From Salsuginibacillus kocurii DSM 18087 (GTDB lineage Bacteria > Bacillota > Bacilli > Bacillales > Marinococcaceae), in contig NZ_KB898629.1 in NCBI RefSeq assembly GCF_000377705.1, positions 62,001 to 126,000 on the forward strand: a DNA stretch of 64,000 nt, given 5' to 3'. The position numbers and the translations under genes were made by a program. Below, piece after piece: positions 8,387-16,676 of the stretch (position 1 is the first letter of the stretch; each line of letters opens with the position of its first letter). Under the pieces are notes generated by a model, which made no database searches, was not told the DNA's origin, and saw only the letters and a program-made list of their open reading frames with translations.

Positions 8387-9417
8387 ACAAATATATGATA
8401 TTTCGCAATCGCTTTGTTTCAGGCAAGGTTGAAAAAAAACCTGTAGCATTTATCGCACTTCTTGTTCTCTTTCTTTGTTTCTCCATGGTTATTGGATTGT
8501 CGGTAGGAAGTACATGGATTTCCCCGCTTGAAGTTTTACAACACTTGTTCGGGGCAGAAAGCATAAACCATGCGTTCACTATTGATGTTCTTCGGCTGCC
8601 TCGTATGGTTCTTGCACTCTTGGTAGGTGCCTCATTAGGAGTGGCAGGCTTGATATTGCAGGAAATGGTGCGCAATCCATTGGCTGCGCCAGATATTATT
8701 GGGATTACAAGTGGTGCCTCTGTAGCAGCAGTAACCTATATTGCACTATTTAGCGGTGTGTTTTCTTTAGGTTATTTGCCACTTGCAGCTATGGCAGGGG
8801 CCGGCCTTGTTTCAATTATGATATATTTATTGGCATGGAGAAATGGTGTGACGCCGATAAGGCTTGTTTTAATAGGGATTGGGGTTGCAGCTGTAATGGA
8901 TGCGCTAACGACGATGATGATCGTTTTCAGTCCAATTAATACGACGAGCCAGGCGTATACGTGGCTAACAGGAAGTGTTTATGGTACGAGTTGGGAAGAT
9001 GTTACCGCAATGGCACCGTGGGTACTTATCATTATGCCACTTGCTTTTTTATGTACACGGGCCGTTTATGTTCAGCAATTTGGGGATGATGTAGCCATGA
9101 GCCTTGGTGCAAAAATTCAAGCGCAGCGGTTTTGTATGATTTTAATCAGTGTCGGGCTGGCAGGTTTGGCGGTGGCCTATGCAGGAGGGGTAGGTTTTGT
9201 CGGATTAATGGCTCCTCACATCGGCAGATTTTTCGTGGGACGATCCTTTGCAGCCCTTGTGCCTGTCTCTGCTCTCATTGGAGGCTGGATGGTTATCTCA
9301 GCTGATGTCATTGCTCGTACTGCTTTTCTTCCTCTCGATTTGCCTGTAGGGGTTCTTATTTCAGGAATTGGTGCTCCGTTCTTTTTGTATTTACTATACA
9401 GAAATCGTCGCAGGTAG
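8383..9417 (+). CDS. FecCD-family siderophore ABC transporter permease 2
   Basis: The 344-residue polytopic protein is the partner of the preceding gene, whose stop codon overlaps its ATG. Signatures are VLRLPRMVLALLVGASLGVAGLILQEMVRNPLAAPDIIGITSGA and GVGFVGLMAPHIGRFFVG, the latter being the ATPase-coupling loop. In related operons (fecBCDE, fhuBGCD) the next gene encodes the ATP-binding subunit. Here only a decayed remnant follows (9431-9790), so the importer must borrow an ATPase encoded elsewhere, as B. subtilis importers do with the shared YusV, or be inactive. Confidence 0.93.
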   Translation: MNKYMIFRNRFVSGKVEKKPVAFIALLVLFLCFSMVIGLSVGSTWISPLEVLQHLFGAESINHAFTIDVLRLPRMVLALLVGASLGVAGLILQEMVRNPLAAPDIIGITSGASVAAVTYIALFSGVFSLGYLPLAAMAGAGLVSIMIYLLAWRNGVTPIRLVLIGIGVAAVMDALTTMMIVFSPINTTSQAYTWLTGSVYGTSWEDVTAMAPWVLIIMPLAFLCTRAVYVQQFGDDVAMSLGAKIQAQRFCMILISVGLAGLAVAYAGGVGFVGLMAPHIGRFFVGRSFAALVPVSALIGGWMVISADVIARTAFLPLDLPVGVLISGIGAPFFLYLLYRNRRR

Positions 9418-9430
9418 GACAAAAGGGAGT

Positions 9431-9790
9431 GTGAGTAGATGGCAGGGCAAACATGAACTGAGAAGAAGATCAAGAGCTATTGATAGCGCCGACCTCGACG
9501 TGTTCTTGCCTGCCGTGGAGATTACCGCTTTTGTCGGTGGTCATGGATGCAGCAACTCCCTTTCTATGCCTCTTAGTCCAGTTTGTTATAACCACTAACT
9601 GAAGAGGTTATGCTGGCAAAGCAACTACTCCATGACATGTGAATGACATTGTAAAGCAACAACCATTCGTCCCCAAGGCGCAGTGGGTGGCTATGGTGTA
9701 TCAGCCTGTAAAGTAAGGTGGACCTACCTCCAAGCACCAGTCATGAAGCACAAAGGAGGAACAGTATGTAAAACAAACATGAAACGCTAA
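9431..9790 (+). pseudogene. Decayed FecE/YusV-type ABC ATPase remnant
   Basis: Directly after the second permease, a GTG preceded by AAGGGA opens a frame whose translation still recalls the start of a siderophore ATPase. The segment SRAIDSADLDVFLPAVEITAFVGG corresponds to the usual SR-IID-LDV-IP-GEITA-VG pattern. The Walker A motif that should read GGNGCGKST is degraded to GGHGCSNS, and the frame stops at about 9598. Further on, in shifted frames, IRPQGA and RWTYLQ echo the Q-loop (LPQG) and the GRWPY segment of the family. The Walker B, signature and switch regions are gone, and the next gene runs the other way. It is inferred to be a pseudogene from these successive matches; the exact end is uncertain. 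Confidence 0.6.
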
Positions 9791-9905
9791 TCAGACTGAT
9801 TACTAAATTGAGATGCTATTTCAGAAGCTTACAGAAGAGCAAGCCTAGCATGTTTGGTTTCTATGTCATTAAAAATTCCTGGTACCTCTATCGCCCTGGT
9901 GCTTT

Positions 9906-10349
9906 TTAAGCAAGTGCTAATTCATAATGATAAAAGTCCACATCTTTCACAAAGCCCATCTTTTCATATAACGCTTGTGCGCTGATATTGTTGGTGGCTG
10001 TACTTAAACTTAAGCTGGCTGCATTCAGCTTTTGCGCGTATGTTATCGCCTCTTTTATCAGTAATTCTCCCGCACCTTGGCCTCTAGCTTCTTTATCTAC
10101 ATATAAGTCATTTAGAATGAGATCTTTCGACATCGAGATAGAAGAATAAGTAGGGTATAATTGCGTGAAACCTATGTACTTATCAAGGTCCTTTGCCACT
10201 ATAATAATAGAATCCTGCTGTTCCAGCCGCTCTGCTAAAAACTCACGGGCTCCCTCTTCATCCGTTGGCTGCTGATAGAATTCTCTGTATAAATTGAATA
10301 AGCGTGTGATGCCGTTTAAATCGTCATTTCTCGCATATCTAATCTCCAT
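9906..10349 (-). CDS. GNAT-family N-acetyltransferase
   Basis: This 147-residue protein of the Gcn5-related acetyltransferase fold transfers an acetyl group from acetyl-CoA to an unknown amine. The acetyl-CoA binding motif A is visible as LNDLYVDKEARGQGAGELLIKEA (residues about 86-108), and motif B as ALYEKMGFVKD near the C-terminus. The N-terminus MEIRYARNDDLNGITRLFN is typical. AAGGAGG precedes the ATG at 10349. Monocistronic. Confidence 0.88.
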   Translation of the reverse strand: MEIRYARNDDLNGITRLFNLYREFYQQPTDEEGAREFLAERLEQQDSIIIVAKDLDKYIGFTQLYPTYSSISMSKDLILNDLYVDKEARGQGAGELLIKEAITYAQKLNAASLSLSTATNNISAQALYEKMGFVKDVDFYHYELALA

Positions 10350-10489
10350 GAAAGCCCCTCCTTCGAATTATCAATACTATAAATCTTCTGTTGTTAAAAA
10401 TCAACAGAACATAATCTTTTTACCAATGTTTTGTTATGAAAAAGAAACAAATATGGTTTAATAGATAAAAAGGCAAGGAGTTGCGCGCT

Positions 10490-11074
10490 ATGAAAGAAAT
10501 AGGTATATACATATTTGACGAAGTGGAAGTGCTCGATTTTGCCGGTCCATATGAAGTGTTTTCGGTCGCATTTGCTTCACCAGAAGAGAAGGAGAAGAAA
10601 TTGTGCAATGTTACGAACATCTCAGAAACGGGCGAGATGATTACTGCTCGAAACGGTCTCCAAGTCGTACCGGATGTAAACTTAGAAAGTGCGCCAGAGC
10701 TTGATGTTATTATCATTCCCGGCGGACGGGGCGCGCGGGAAAACGAAATGCACAATGAAAAGCTTTTAGCCTGGATCCGTGAACGCGAGCAGACTGTCGA
10801 CGTTTTGGCCTCTGTTTGTACCGGCGCTCTTGTCTTGGCGAGTGCTGGTATATTGGATGGAAAGAAAGCAACGACGCACTGGGGTTCCTACGAACGATTG
10901 GCTGCATACGAAAGCGTTCAGGTTGAACGAGACGTTAAATTTGTAGACGAAGGGCACATCATTACATCAGGTGGCATATCAGCTGGCATCAATATGTCGT
11001 TTCACCTGCTTGAACGATTCGCAGGAAAGCAAGCTGTGCAAGAAACAGCGAAATGGATGGAGTATGATGTGTAG
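10490..11074 (+). CDS. DJ-1/PfpI family protein (isonitrile hydratase / GlxA-N type)
   Basis: The 194-residue class I glutamine amidotransferase-like protein has an N-terminal EIGIYIFDEVEVLDFAGPYEVF strand, a PGGRGARE loop and the nucleophile elbow ASVCTGALVLASAGILDGKKATTHW with the conserved Cys. This VCTGA...AGLLDG..ATTHW signature is shared by isonitrile hydratases and the N-terminal half of GlxA-type AraC regulators. No C-terminal HTH is present, so it is probably an enzyme or chaperone-like hydratase. The start is ATG at 10490 with AAGGAG nine bases before; the in-frame TTG at 10481 touches that ribosome binding site and is unlikely. Confidence 0.85.
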   Translation: MKEIGIYIFDEVEVLDFAGPYEVFSVAFASPEEKEKKLCNVTNISETGEMITARNGLQVVPDVNLESAPELDVIIIPGGRGARENEMHNEKLLAWIREREQTVDVLASVCTGALVLASAGILDGKKATTHWGSYERLAAYESVQVERDVKFVDEGHIITSGGISAGINMSFHLLERFAGKQAVQETAKWMEYDV

Positions 11075-11085
11075 AGGGTATTGTC

Positions 11086-11099
11086 GGGGGGGGGGGGGG
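11086..11099 (+). repeat. Homopolymeric G tract (14 G)
   Basis: Fourteen consecutive G residues lie 12 bp after the stop of the DJ-1/PfpI gene, outside any recognisable gene. Such tracts slip during replication and are also prone to sequencing error. The nearest downstream gene starts at 11338, so a direct phase-variation role is not evident. Confidence 0.95.
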
Positions 11100-11337
11100 A
11101 GTGAGAAGGACGGTGATTGTTCCAGTATAAGCATTTATCGCCAATCCTTTGCGTTATCAATGGGGTATTGTTTCCCCAAATACTCCGTCTAAAAAGTGGA
11201 TGATGGTCTTAGATCCACAGCATAATCACCTATATAAGACTACTCTGCCGAACTTTAAAATGGGAAGCAGGTGTTCACCTACCTTCACATAATTGAATAT
11301 CTTAGGCTTAAAAGATACATCTAGTGGAGGGATCGTT

Positions 11338-12117
11338 GTGGGCTACTATGTGACCGTTGAGGACGGCGTAAACTTATATATAGAAGATATCAATCCGAAA
11401 GGAAGCAAGACTATTGTGTTTATACATGGGTGGCCGTTAAGTCATAAACAGTTTGAATACCAATTTAATGTGTTGCCAGCTAAGGGATACCGCTGTATCG
11501 GTATAGATTGGAGAGGGTTTGGCGATTCGGATAAACCGTATCATGGGTATACGTATAACAGGCTAGCTGATGATATTCGAACGGTTGTGGAGACCCTTCG
11601 ATTAGATCATTTCACGCTTGTTGGTCACTCTACAGGAGGAGCGATTGCGATTCGGTATATGTCTAGATACAACGGTTTTGGCGTAGCTAACCTTGTCCTC
11701 GTTGACGCAGCTGCTCCTATCGGTTTTTCCAAGTCGACCGCTGCTCAATTACTTAATGAGACGTTAAATGATCGTCCTAAAATGATGCGTGGGGTAACGG
11801 AAACCTTTTTCTTTCAATATATTTCTGAACCGTTTTCAAATTGGTTTATTCAAATGGGATTGGAAGCTGCTAGCTGGTCAACCGCGGCTGTGATCACGTT
11901 ACTGCGAGATGAAAATCTGTATGAAGACCTGCCGCAAATCACAGCTCCGACCCTTATTATACACGGGGTTCATGATCAGGTTATTCCTTTTTCGCAAGCA
12001 GAGGAAGTGCATCACAGCATCGAGAACTCACAGCTCGTGCCGTTCCAATATAGCGGCCATGGTGCTTTCTGGGAAGAACGTGATATGTTTAATCAATTAT
12101 TAATGCAGGTAGTGTAA
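11338..12117 (+). CDS. Alpha/beta hydrolase (chloroperoxidase-like)
   Basis: The 259-residue alpha/beta hydrolase fold protein has an oxyanion-hole HGWPLS motif, the strand YRCIGIDWRGFGDSDKP, and the nucleophile elbow GHSTGG. The acid residue is in GVHDQVIPF and the catalytic His in YSGHGAFWEE, so the Ser-Asp-His triad is complete. The pattern matches non-haem chloroperoxidases, esterases and related hydrolases; the substrate is unknown. The chosen start is GTG at 11338, with GGAGGG six bases upstream, rather than the in-frame TTG at 11293. It is monocistronic with a hairpin downstream at 12140. Confidence 0.88.
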   Translation: MGYYVTVEDGVNLYIEDINPKGSKTIVFIHGWPLSHKQFEYQFNVLPAKGYRCIGIDWRGFGDSDKPYHGYTYNRLADDIRTVVETLRLDHFTLVGHSTGGAIAIRYMSRYNGFGVANLVLVDAAAPIGFSKSTAAQLLNETLNDRPKMMRGVTETFFFQYISEPFSNWFIQMGLEAASWSTAAVITLLRDENLYEDLPQITAPTLIIHGVHDQVIPFSQAEEVHHSIENSQLVPFQYSGHGAFWEERDMFNQLLMQVV

Positions 12118-12139
12118 AAGCTCTAGAGATTGATACGTA

Positions 12140-12178
12140 GCTAGTTGACAGTGCCAAAGAGTAAGAACTAGCGTTTTG
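12140..12178 (+). terminator. Hairpin terminator after the hydrolase gene
   Basis: GCTAGTT and AACTAGC pair perfectly around a 19-nt loop and are followed by GTTTTGT. It lies 23 bp after the hydrolase stop and just before the end of the convergent alkyltransferase-like gene. The stem is short, so its strength is moderate. Confidence 0.5.
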
Positions 12179-12185
12179 TGGTCTG

Positions 12186-12476
12186 CTAGAGTTCCCAATT
12201 GTAAATATGCATCAATACCCGGCCTTTCTTGTCAAAAGCAACGCCTTCTCCTTCCAGAAGGCTTCTTTGTTCGCTGAAGCCTGGAGCCAGCTCTCCGCTT
12301 TTTTTCACGACCCGGTGAGCGGGCACATGCGTTGGCGCTTGCCGCATCGCCCAGCCTACCACCCGTGCATTATGAGGCTGTTCAAGGCGCGCAGCAATCT
12401 GGGAATAACTCGTTACTTTTCCGGTTGGAATTTCATTTACGAGTTGATAAACTTGCTCAAAAAATCCATTGCTCAT
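12186..12476 (-). CDS. Alkyltransferase-like (ATL) DNA repair protein
   Basis: The 96-residue protein corresponds to the DNA-binding domain of O6-alkylguanine-DNA alkyltransferases: FFEQVYQLVNEIPTGKVTSYSQIAARL, NARVVGWAMRQAP, then VPAHRVV. The PCHR active-site motif of true alkyltransferases reads PAHR (Ala53), so the methyl-acceptor cysteine is missing. This substitution defines ATL proteins such as E. coli YbaZ and yeast Atl1. These bind O6-alkylguanine and hand the lesion to nucleotide excision repair. The ATG at 12476 has AAGGATG upstream. Single gene. Confidence 0.92.
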   Translation of the reverse strand: MSNGFFEQVYQLVNEIPTGKVTSYSQIAARLEQPHNARVVGWAMRQAPTHVPAHRVVKKSGELAPGFSEQRSLLEGEGVAFDKKGRVLMHIYNWEL

Positions 12477-12695
12477 TCGAATACATCCTTTTTTGGGTGC
12501 AACTCATATATACATAAATAGATAGTTAGCTCTTCTAACAGAAAGCACCTTTATAGATTTATAATGTGACAATCTATTGTTATATCATATCAAAAAATAA
12601 TCGACCGGCGAAGCTTGTGAATGAGAGGTTAGCATGATTAAGATTAGGTTTAGTTTTTCTTACAACATATAGCTTTTAGGGAAGGAAAGAGATAA

Positions 12696-13124
12696 ATGCT
12701 AATACGAGAAGCAGGTGAAGAAGATGTACCTTCGCTAGCTGGGTTAATGGGAGAATTAGGTTATGAAACGACGAGTGAAGAAATGAGAAACAGATTTAAT
12801 AAAATTCAGGAGACCCCAGGTTACTGTACATTTGTAGCTGATCATTGTGGGAAAGTGGTTGGTATGATTGGTTTATGTACGAGTTATTTTTATGAAAAAG
12901 AGGGGCAATATGCCAGGATCGTAGCTTTGGTCGTTGACTCGCGCTATCGCAATAGCGGAGTGGGCAAAAAATTAATTCAGCAAGCGGAACAGTGGGCCAA
13001 ACAACATGATGCTGTTACTATCGGATTAAATAGTGGCATACGGGAGGAACGTACGAATGCTCACAATTTCTATCTGAACATGGGTTATAAAGAGGTGAGC
13101 AAAGGTTTTTTCAAATCGTTATAA
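12696..13124 (+). CDS. GNAT-family N-acetyltransferase
   Basis: The 142-residue GNAT protein carries motif A as RIVALVVDSRYRNSGVGKKLIQQAEQWAK and motif B as NAHNFYLNMGYKEVSKGFFK. The N-terminus MLIREAGEEDVPSLAGLMGELGY is typical of the PhnO/RimI-like subgroup. A ribosome binding site (GGGAAGGAAAG) precedes the ATG at 12696. The acetyl acceptor is unknown. It is followed at a short distance by a small membrane protein gene and a MazG-like gene on the same strand. Confidence 0.88.
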   Translation: MLIREAGEEDVPSLAGLMGELGYETTSEEMRNRFNKIQETPGYCTFVADHCGKVVGMIGLCTSYFYEKEGQYARIVALVVDSRYRNSGVGKKLIQQAEQWAKQHDAVTIGLNSGIREERTNAHNFYLNMGYKEVSKGFFKSL

Positions 13125-13197
13125 AGCTGTTTTGTGTTTAGGGAAGTTATAGAGGAACGTATTGACGGAGAAGAAGGATGGAAAAAAAGGAGAAAAA

Positions 13198-13395
13198 ATG
13201 ACCTTGCACAATGTATTTAAGGAAATGACAGTGTATGACCTCGCTTTTTTAATTCCGGCAGCGTTTTTGTATGCTTATCTGCCTGTTTATAATACGTTTA
13301 GCATTTTTTTGAATGCTCTACTTATTATTTGTTGTACGGCAGGGTTGTATTGGATTACGCATGGTTTAAGAAAGGCATTTAAGGGTTCAAAATAG
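13198..13395 (+). CDS. Small two-helix membrane protein
   Basis: A 65-residue protein with two hydrophobic segments (AFLIPAAFLYAYLPVY and IFLNALLIICCTAGLYWI) and a basic tail (RKAFKGSK). ATG at 13198 has AAAAGGAG five bases upstream and is preferred. An in-frame TTG at 13162 would add a lysine-rich 12-residue lead. No family recognised. It sits about 75 bp behind the GNAT gene, possibly in one transcript. Confidence 0.55.
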   Translation: MTLHNVFKEMTVYDLAFLIPAAFLYAYLPVYNTFSIFLNALLIICCTAGLYWITHGLRKAFKGSK

Positions 13396-13471
13396 CTGTG
13401 CTTTAGCAGATTTGAAAGAAAAAGCAAAGAGGTAGTTCCTAGTTAGCTAGACGTAAAGAGGGGGAGAATAA

Positions 13472-13720
13472 ATGGGTTGGAAGGAAGAACAGAAAAAAGT
13501 AGAAGAATTCAGCAAACAAAAAGGGTTTGAGGTGACTTTAGAAGAGAGGTTGGCTTATTTAACGGCAGAAGTAGGAGAGTTGACGGAGGAAGTGTTGAAG
13601 TATCGCCGCAAGGAATCATCTAAGGAAAATGTTGGTGCTGAAATTTATGATGTTGTTTGGAATGCGATAGATTTGGCATCGCTAACTGGTATAGATATTG
13701 AAGAAGCATCAGCATTATGA
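13472..13720 (+). CDS. MazG-like nucleotide pyrophosphohydrolase, C-terminus possibly frameshifted
   Basis: The 82-residue protein has the all-alpha NTP pyrophosphohydrolase pattern: LAYLTAEVGELTEEVLKYRR (the ExxE metal-binding pair) and later EIYDVVWNAIDLASLTGIDIEEA (second ExxD pair). Family members hydrolyse NTPs to NMP and pyrophosphate and act in nucleotide-pool cleaning. The reading frame stops right after EEASAL. One base out of frame, the sequence would continue YEKKHRNDDDDKKRKNKKAI, which resembles the usual EKK..N.KR end of these proteins. A one-base insertion may therefore have truncated the tail, leaving the catalytic core. RBS GGGGGAG precedes the ATG. Confidence 0.8.
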   Translation: MGWKEEQKKVEEFSKQKGFEVTLEERLAYLTAEVGELTEEVLKYRRKESSKENVGAEIYDVVWNAIDLASLTGIDIEEASAL

Positions 13721-13899
13721 AAAGAAACACCGTAACGATGATGACGATAAAAAGAGAAAGAACAAAAAAGCAATTTGATCAGATGATTGGCGAGATGGAT
13801 AAATCACATCGCCCGCACAATCACAAAACTGAAGATATGCGTCCTAAAGAAGTTAAAGAAGAGAAAACTCAAGATAAACCATGGATTTTATCATTATAA
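13717..13899 (+). CDS. Short charged ORF overlapping the MazG-like gene
   Basis: A 60-codon frame opens with ATG overlapping the MazG-like stop (ATGA) and ends just before a terminator. It is rich in Lys, Arg, Glu and His and has no recognisable domain. Its first part coincides with the out-of-frame tail of the MazG-like protein, so it may be a by-product of the frameshift. Low confidence as a real gene. Confidence 0.25.
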   Translation: MKRNTVTMMTIKRERTKKQFDQMIGEMDKSHRPHNHKTEDMRPKEVKEEKTQDKPWILSL

Positions 13900-13928
13900 A
13901 AAGCAGTGGATACTACCGCTGCTTTTTT
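13897..13928 (+). terminator. Rho-independent terminator after the MazG-like gene
   Basis: AAAAAGCAGTGG and CCGCTGCTTTTTT form an imperfect stem around ATACTA, ending in a T run. It closes the GNAT, membrane protein and MazG-like group. Confidence 0.75.
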
Positions 13929-14119
13929 ACGCCGTGGGAATGTATAAAGGGGAAATACACTATTCTTGTAAGCGGTTTCTTATCGAGAGGTAAAGTGATA
14001 ACATATAAAGTATGAAGTGGAAATGACTACCTTATTTTTATAGGGAAAATGTTATTTTCTAAAAGACTAGCAGGGGGGCTCTCAGGGGAGAGATTTTAAA
14101 CATAACGGTAGGTGAACTG

Positions 14120-15727
14120 TTGGAGCAAACTAGTGCCCAGTATGGCAGTAATGAAGGAATGGTCTATAATGACCGAGGGCTTCGTTATACGTATAGCGAA
14201 TTTAACGAAGCATGTGATCGCCTGGCCCGAGGATTTATGGGGCTTGGCATTGAAAAGGGAGAGCATATTGCGATATGGGCTGCGAACAAGCCGGAGTGGT
14301 TGCTCTCGCAATTTGCTACAGCCAAGATGGGCGCGGTGCTTGTAACGGTGAATACAAATTACCGTGCGGCCGAATTGGAGTATGTATTGAAGCAATCGGA
14401 TGCTTCCACATTAATTTTGCAAAAGTCTTATAAGGCTCTCTCCTATATTGATGAGTTATATGAGGTATTACCGGAGTTAAAAGAGGCCAAGCCTGGTGAG
14501 TTAAGGAGTGACACGTTTCCGTATTTAAAACGTGTCATTTTAGTAGGGGATGAACGGAAGCCAGGCATGCTGTTATGGGAAGAAGTTGAACAAGCAGCCG
14601 TGGCTGTTAGTGACGAAGCTTTGCACGAACGAAAAGCAACGCTTGCCCCGGATGATGTGATTAATATGCAGTATACGTCGGGGACGACTGGTTTTCCGAA
14701 AGGGGTTATGCTTACGCATTCGAACCTCGTCAACAATGCCAACAATATTGCCGACTGCATGAATTTAACGGCTGAGGACCGCTTATGCATCCCGGTGCCA
14801 TTCTTCCACTGTTTCGGATGTGTATTGGGAACTATGGCTTGTGTTTCCAAAGGGGCAGCGATGGTTCCTGTTGAAGAGTTTAATCCGCAAGCAGTACTGA
14901 AGACGGTGGAGGCTGAACGTTGTACCGGCTTACATGGTGTGCCGACTATGTTCATTAGTGAATTAAATCAGCCGGATTTTTCAGCGTATGACCTAAACAG
15001 TCTGCGAACAGGCATCATGGCTGGTTCAAATTGTCCAAAAGAAGTCATGAAATCCGTCATGGAAGAGATGGGGGCAAGCGAAATCACGATTGCTTACGGC
15101 CAGACAGAAGCATCACCTGTCATCATGCAGACTCGGGTAGATGACTCGATCGAGCGCCGCGTAGAAACGGTGGGGCGGGCGCTACCTGCAGTTGAAGTAA
15201 AAATAGTGAACCCAAAAGACGGCAAAGAACTACCGGCTGGTGAACAGGGAGAGTTATGCACACGGGGTTATCATGTCATGAAAGGGTATTATAAAAATCA
15301 AGAGGCTACCCAAGCCGTTCTTTCAGCTGATGGGTGGCTCCATACAGGAGATTTGGCTGTAATGGATGAACATGGCTATTGCAGGGTCACTGGCCGATTA
15401 AAAGACATGATTGTTCGGGGTGGTGAAAACGTCTACCCACGCGAAATCGAAGAATTTCTATATGCGCACCCGAAAGTTCAAGACGTGCAAATTGTAGGGG
15501 TTCCAGACCCTAAGTACGGAGAAGAAGTTTCGGCCTGGGTGCAAGTAAAAGAGGACGAAGTGATGGATGAAGAAGAATTGCGTACGTACTGCCAGGAGCG
15601 TATTGCTCGTTATAAAGTGCCACGCTATATTGCTTTTGTAAATGAATATCCGATGACGGCTTCTGGCAAAGTGCAAAAATATAAATTGCGTGAGCAAGCA
15701 AAAGACAAGTTCGGCATTACCGTGTGA
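14120..15727 (+). CDS. yngI: AMP-binding acyl-CoA synthetase, YngI family
   Basis: This ANL-superfamily ligase activates a carboxylic acid as acyl-AMP and transfers it to CoA. Seen are the P-loop YTSGTTGFPKG, the block PVPFFHCFGCVLG, AYGQTEASPV, the hinge GWLHTGDLAVMDEHGYCRVTGRLKDMI and the catalytic-lysine tail TASGKVQKYKLRE. Similarity to B. subtilis YngI (acetoacetyl-CoA or medium-chain ligase) is close along the whole length. The listed start is a TTG at 14120 with AGGTG five bases upstream. However, family N-termini begin earlier: the upstream codons read ILNITVGEL, matching the homologue, with no ATG, GTG or TTG before the next upstream stop. A rare start (ATT 14093 or ATA 14102, after AGGGGAG at 14084) is therefore possible. 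Monocistronic. Confidence 0.92.
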   Translation: MEQTSAQYGSNEGMVYNDRGLRYTYSEFNEACDRLARGFMGLGIEKGEHIAIWAANKPEWLLSQFATAKMGAVLVTVNTNYRAAELEYVLKQSDASTLILQKSYKALSYIDELYEVLPELKEAKPGELRSDTFPYLKRVILVGDERKPGMLLWEEVEQAAVAVSDEALHERKATLAPDDVINMQYTSGTTGFPKGVMLTHSNLVNNANNIADCMNLTAEDRLCIPVPFFHCFGCVLGTMACVSKGAAMVPVEEFNPQAVLKTVEAERCTGLHGVPTMFISELNQPDFSAYDLNSLRTGIMAGSNCPKEVMKSVMEEMGASEITIAYGQTEASPVIMQTRVDDSIERRVETVGRALPAVEVKIVNPKDGKELPAGEQGELCTRGYHVMKGYYKNQEATQAVLSADGWLHTGDLAVMDEHGYCRVTGRLKDMIVRGGENVYPREIEEFLYAHPKVQDVQIVGVPDPKYGEEVSAWVQVKEDEVMDEEELRTYCQERIARYKVPRYIAFVNEYPMTASGKVQKYKLREQAKDKFGITV

Positions 15728-15782
15728 TAGGTTTTGGTGCAGCCTAACCCAGGCTGTGTTCGGCTCCATCTCTGTCTGTTCC

Positions 15783-15822
15783 AACGGACCGAAGGCTAAA
15801 GCCAGCTCGGTCCGTTATTTAT
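15783..15822 (+). terminator. Terminator hairpin after the acyl-CoA synthetase gene
   Basis: AACGGACCGA and TCGGTCCGTT form a perfect 10-bp stem with a 14-nt loop, followed by ATTTATCG. The T run is weak but the stem is strong. It lies 55 bp after the stop. The rest of the 370-bp gap up to fosB shows no gene. Confidence 0.65.
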
Positions 15823-16109
15823 CGTTGTCGCTTCACTCGTATAAACTTGTAGCTTTAGCATAAGTGGTCTTATAAAGCCTCTCTGGGTAGTTTTCGGGAA
15901 AAATACCCCCGATCAGTCATGCTTGCTATCAGTACTCTTGTGACCAATATACCAACATCGGCAGCAGCAGTCTGTAGAGTAGGTAGCCGCGCAAACGTAA
16001 GGGAGAGACGGCAAAATTACGTGGATTAAAATAGAGATAAGTAGCGGGCACATAACGTTTAATAGGTTTAGCAAGAATCTATAGGAGTGGGAGAGGAGCA
16101 GTGGAGCAA

Positions 16110-16532
16110 ATGATTAAAGGCTTAAACCATTTCTTGTTTTCCGTTTCTGATCTAGACCGGTCAGTCGAATTTTATGAGCAGGTATTTGAGGCGAAGCTGC
16201 TTGTAAAAGGAAACCAAACCGCTTATTTTGATTTGGCTGGTATGTGGCTGGCACTAAATGAAGAGAAGCATATTCCCCGCCGTGAGATCTGGGAGTCCTA
16301 TACCCATACCGCTTTTACTATTGAAGAGGAAGAGATTGAACAGATATATGAAAAGTTAGAGGCGCTCGGTGTAAACATTTTAACAGGCAGGCCGCGTGAT
16401 GAACGTGATAAAAAGTCAATTTATTTTACTGATCCAGATGGCCATACATTTGAGTTTCATACCGGGACGTTGGCTGACCGCTTATCTTACTATAAAGAGG
16501 AAAAGCCGCATATGGAATTTTTCAACGAATGA
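16110..16532 (+). CDS. fosB: Metallothiol transferase FosB, fosfomycin resistance
   Basis: This glyoxalase/bleomycin-resistance (VOC) fold enzyme is a dimeric metal-dependent transferase that opens the epoxide of fosfomycin with a thiol, bacillithiol in Bacillaceae. Starting at ATG 16110 the protein has 140 residues and the metal ligands fall at His7 (GLNHFLFS), His66 (SYTHTAF) and Glu115 (GHTFEFHTGTL), exactly the numbering of characterised FosB proteins. This supports that start over the in-frame GTG at 16101. The C-terminal DRLSYYKEEKPHMEFF is also characteristic. It is a single gene with no mobile-element context, so it is probably intrinsic rather than recently acquired. Confidence 0.95.
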   Translation: MIKGLNHFLFSVSDLDRSVEFYEQVFEAKLLVKGNQTAYFDLAGMWLALNEEKHIPRREIWESYTHTAFTIEEEEIEQIYEKLEALGVNILTGRPRDERDKKSIYFTDPDGHTFEFHTGTLADRLSYYKEEKPHMEFFNE

Positions 16533-16676
16533 AATGAAGTTTCTACAGGTAGTAGCAACCAAGAATGACCTGTATTTGACAAAATGTTCCTTATGCGTTT
16601 GAGCAATCCTTCTATTTAAGTGCAGCAGATAAGTGGCTCAGCAACAGTCGTCCTTTCGCTTACTAAGCTAGAGCCA

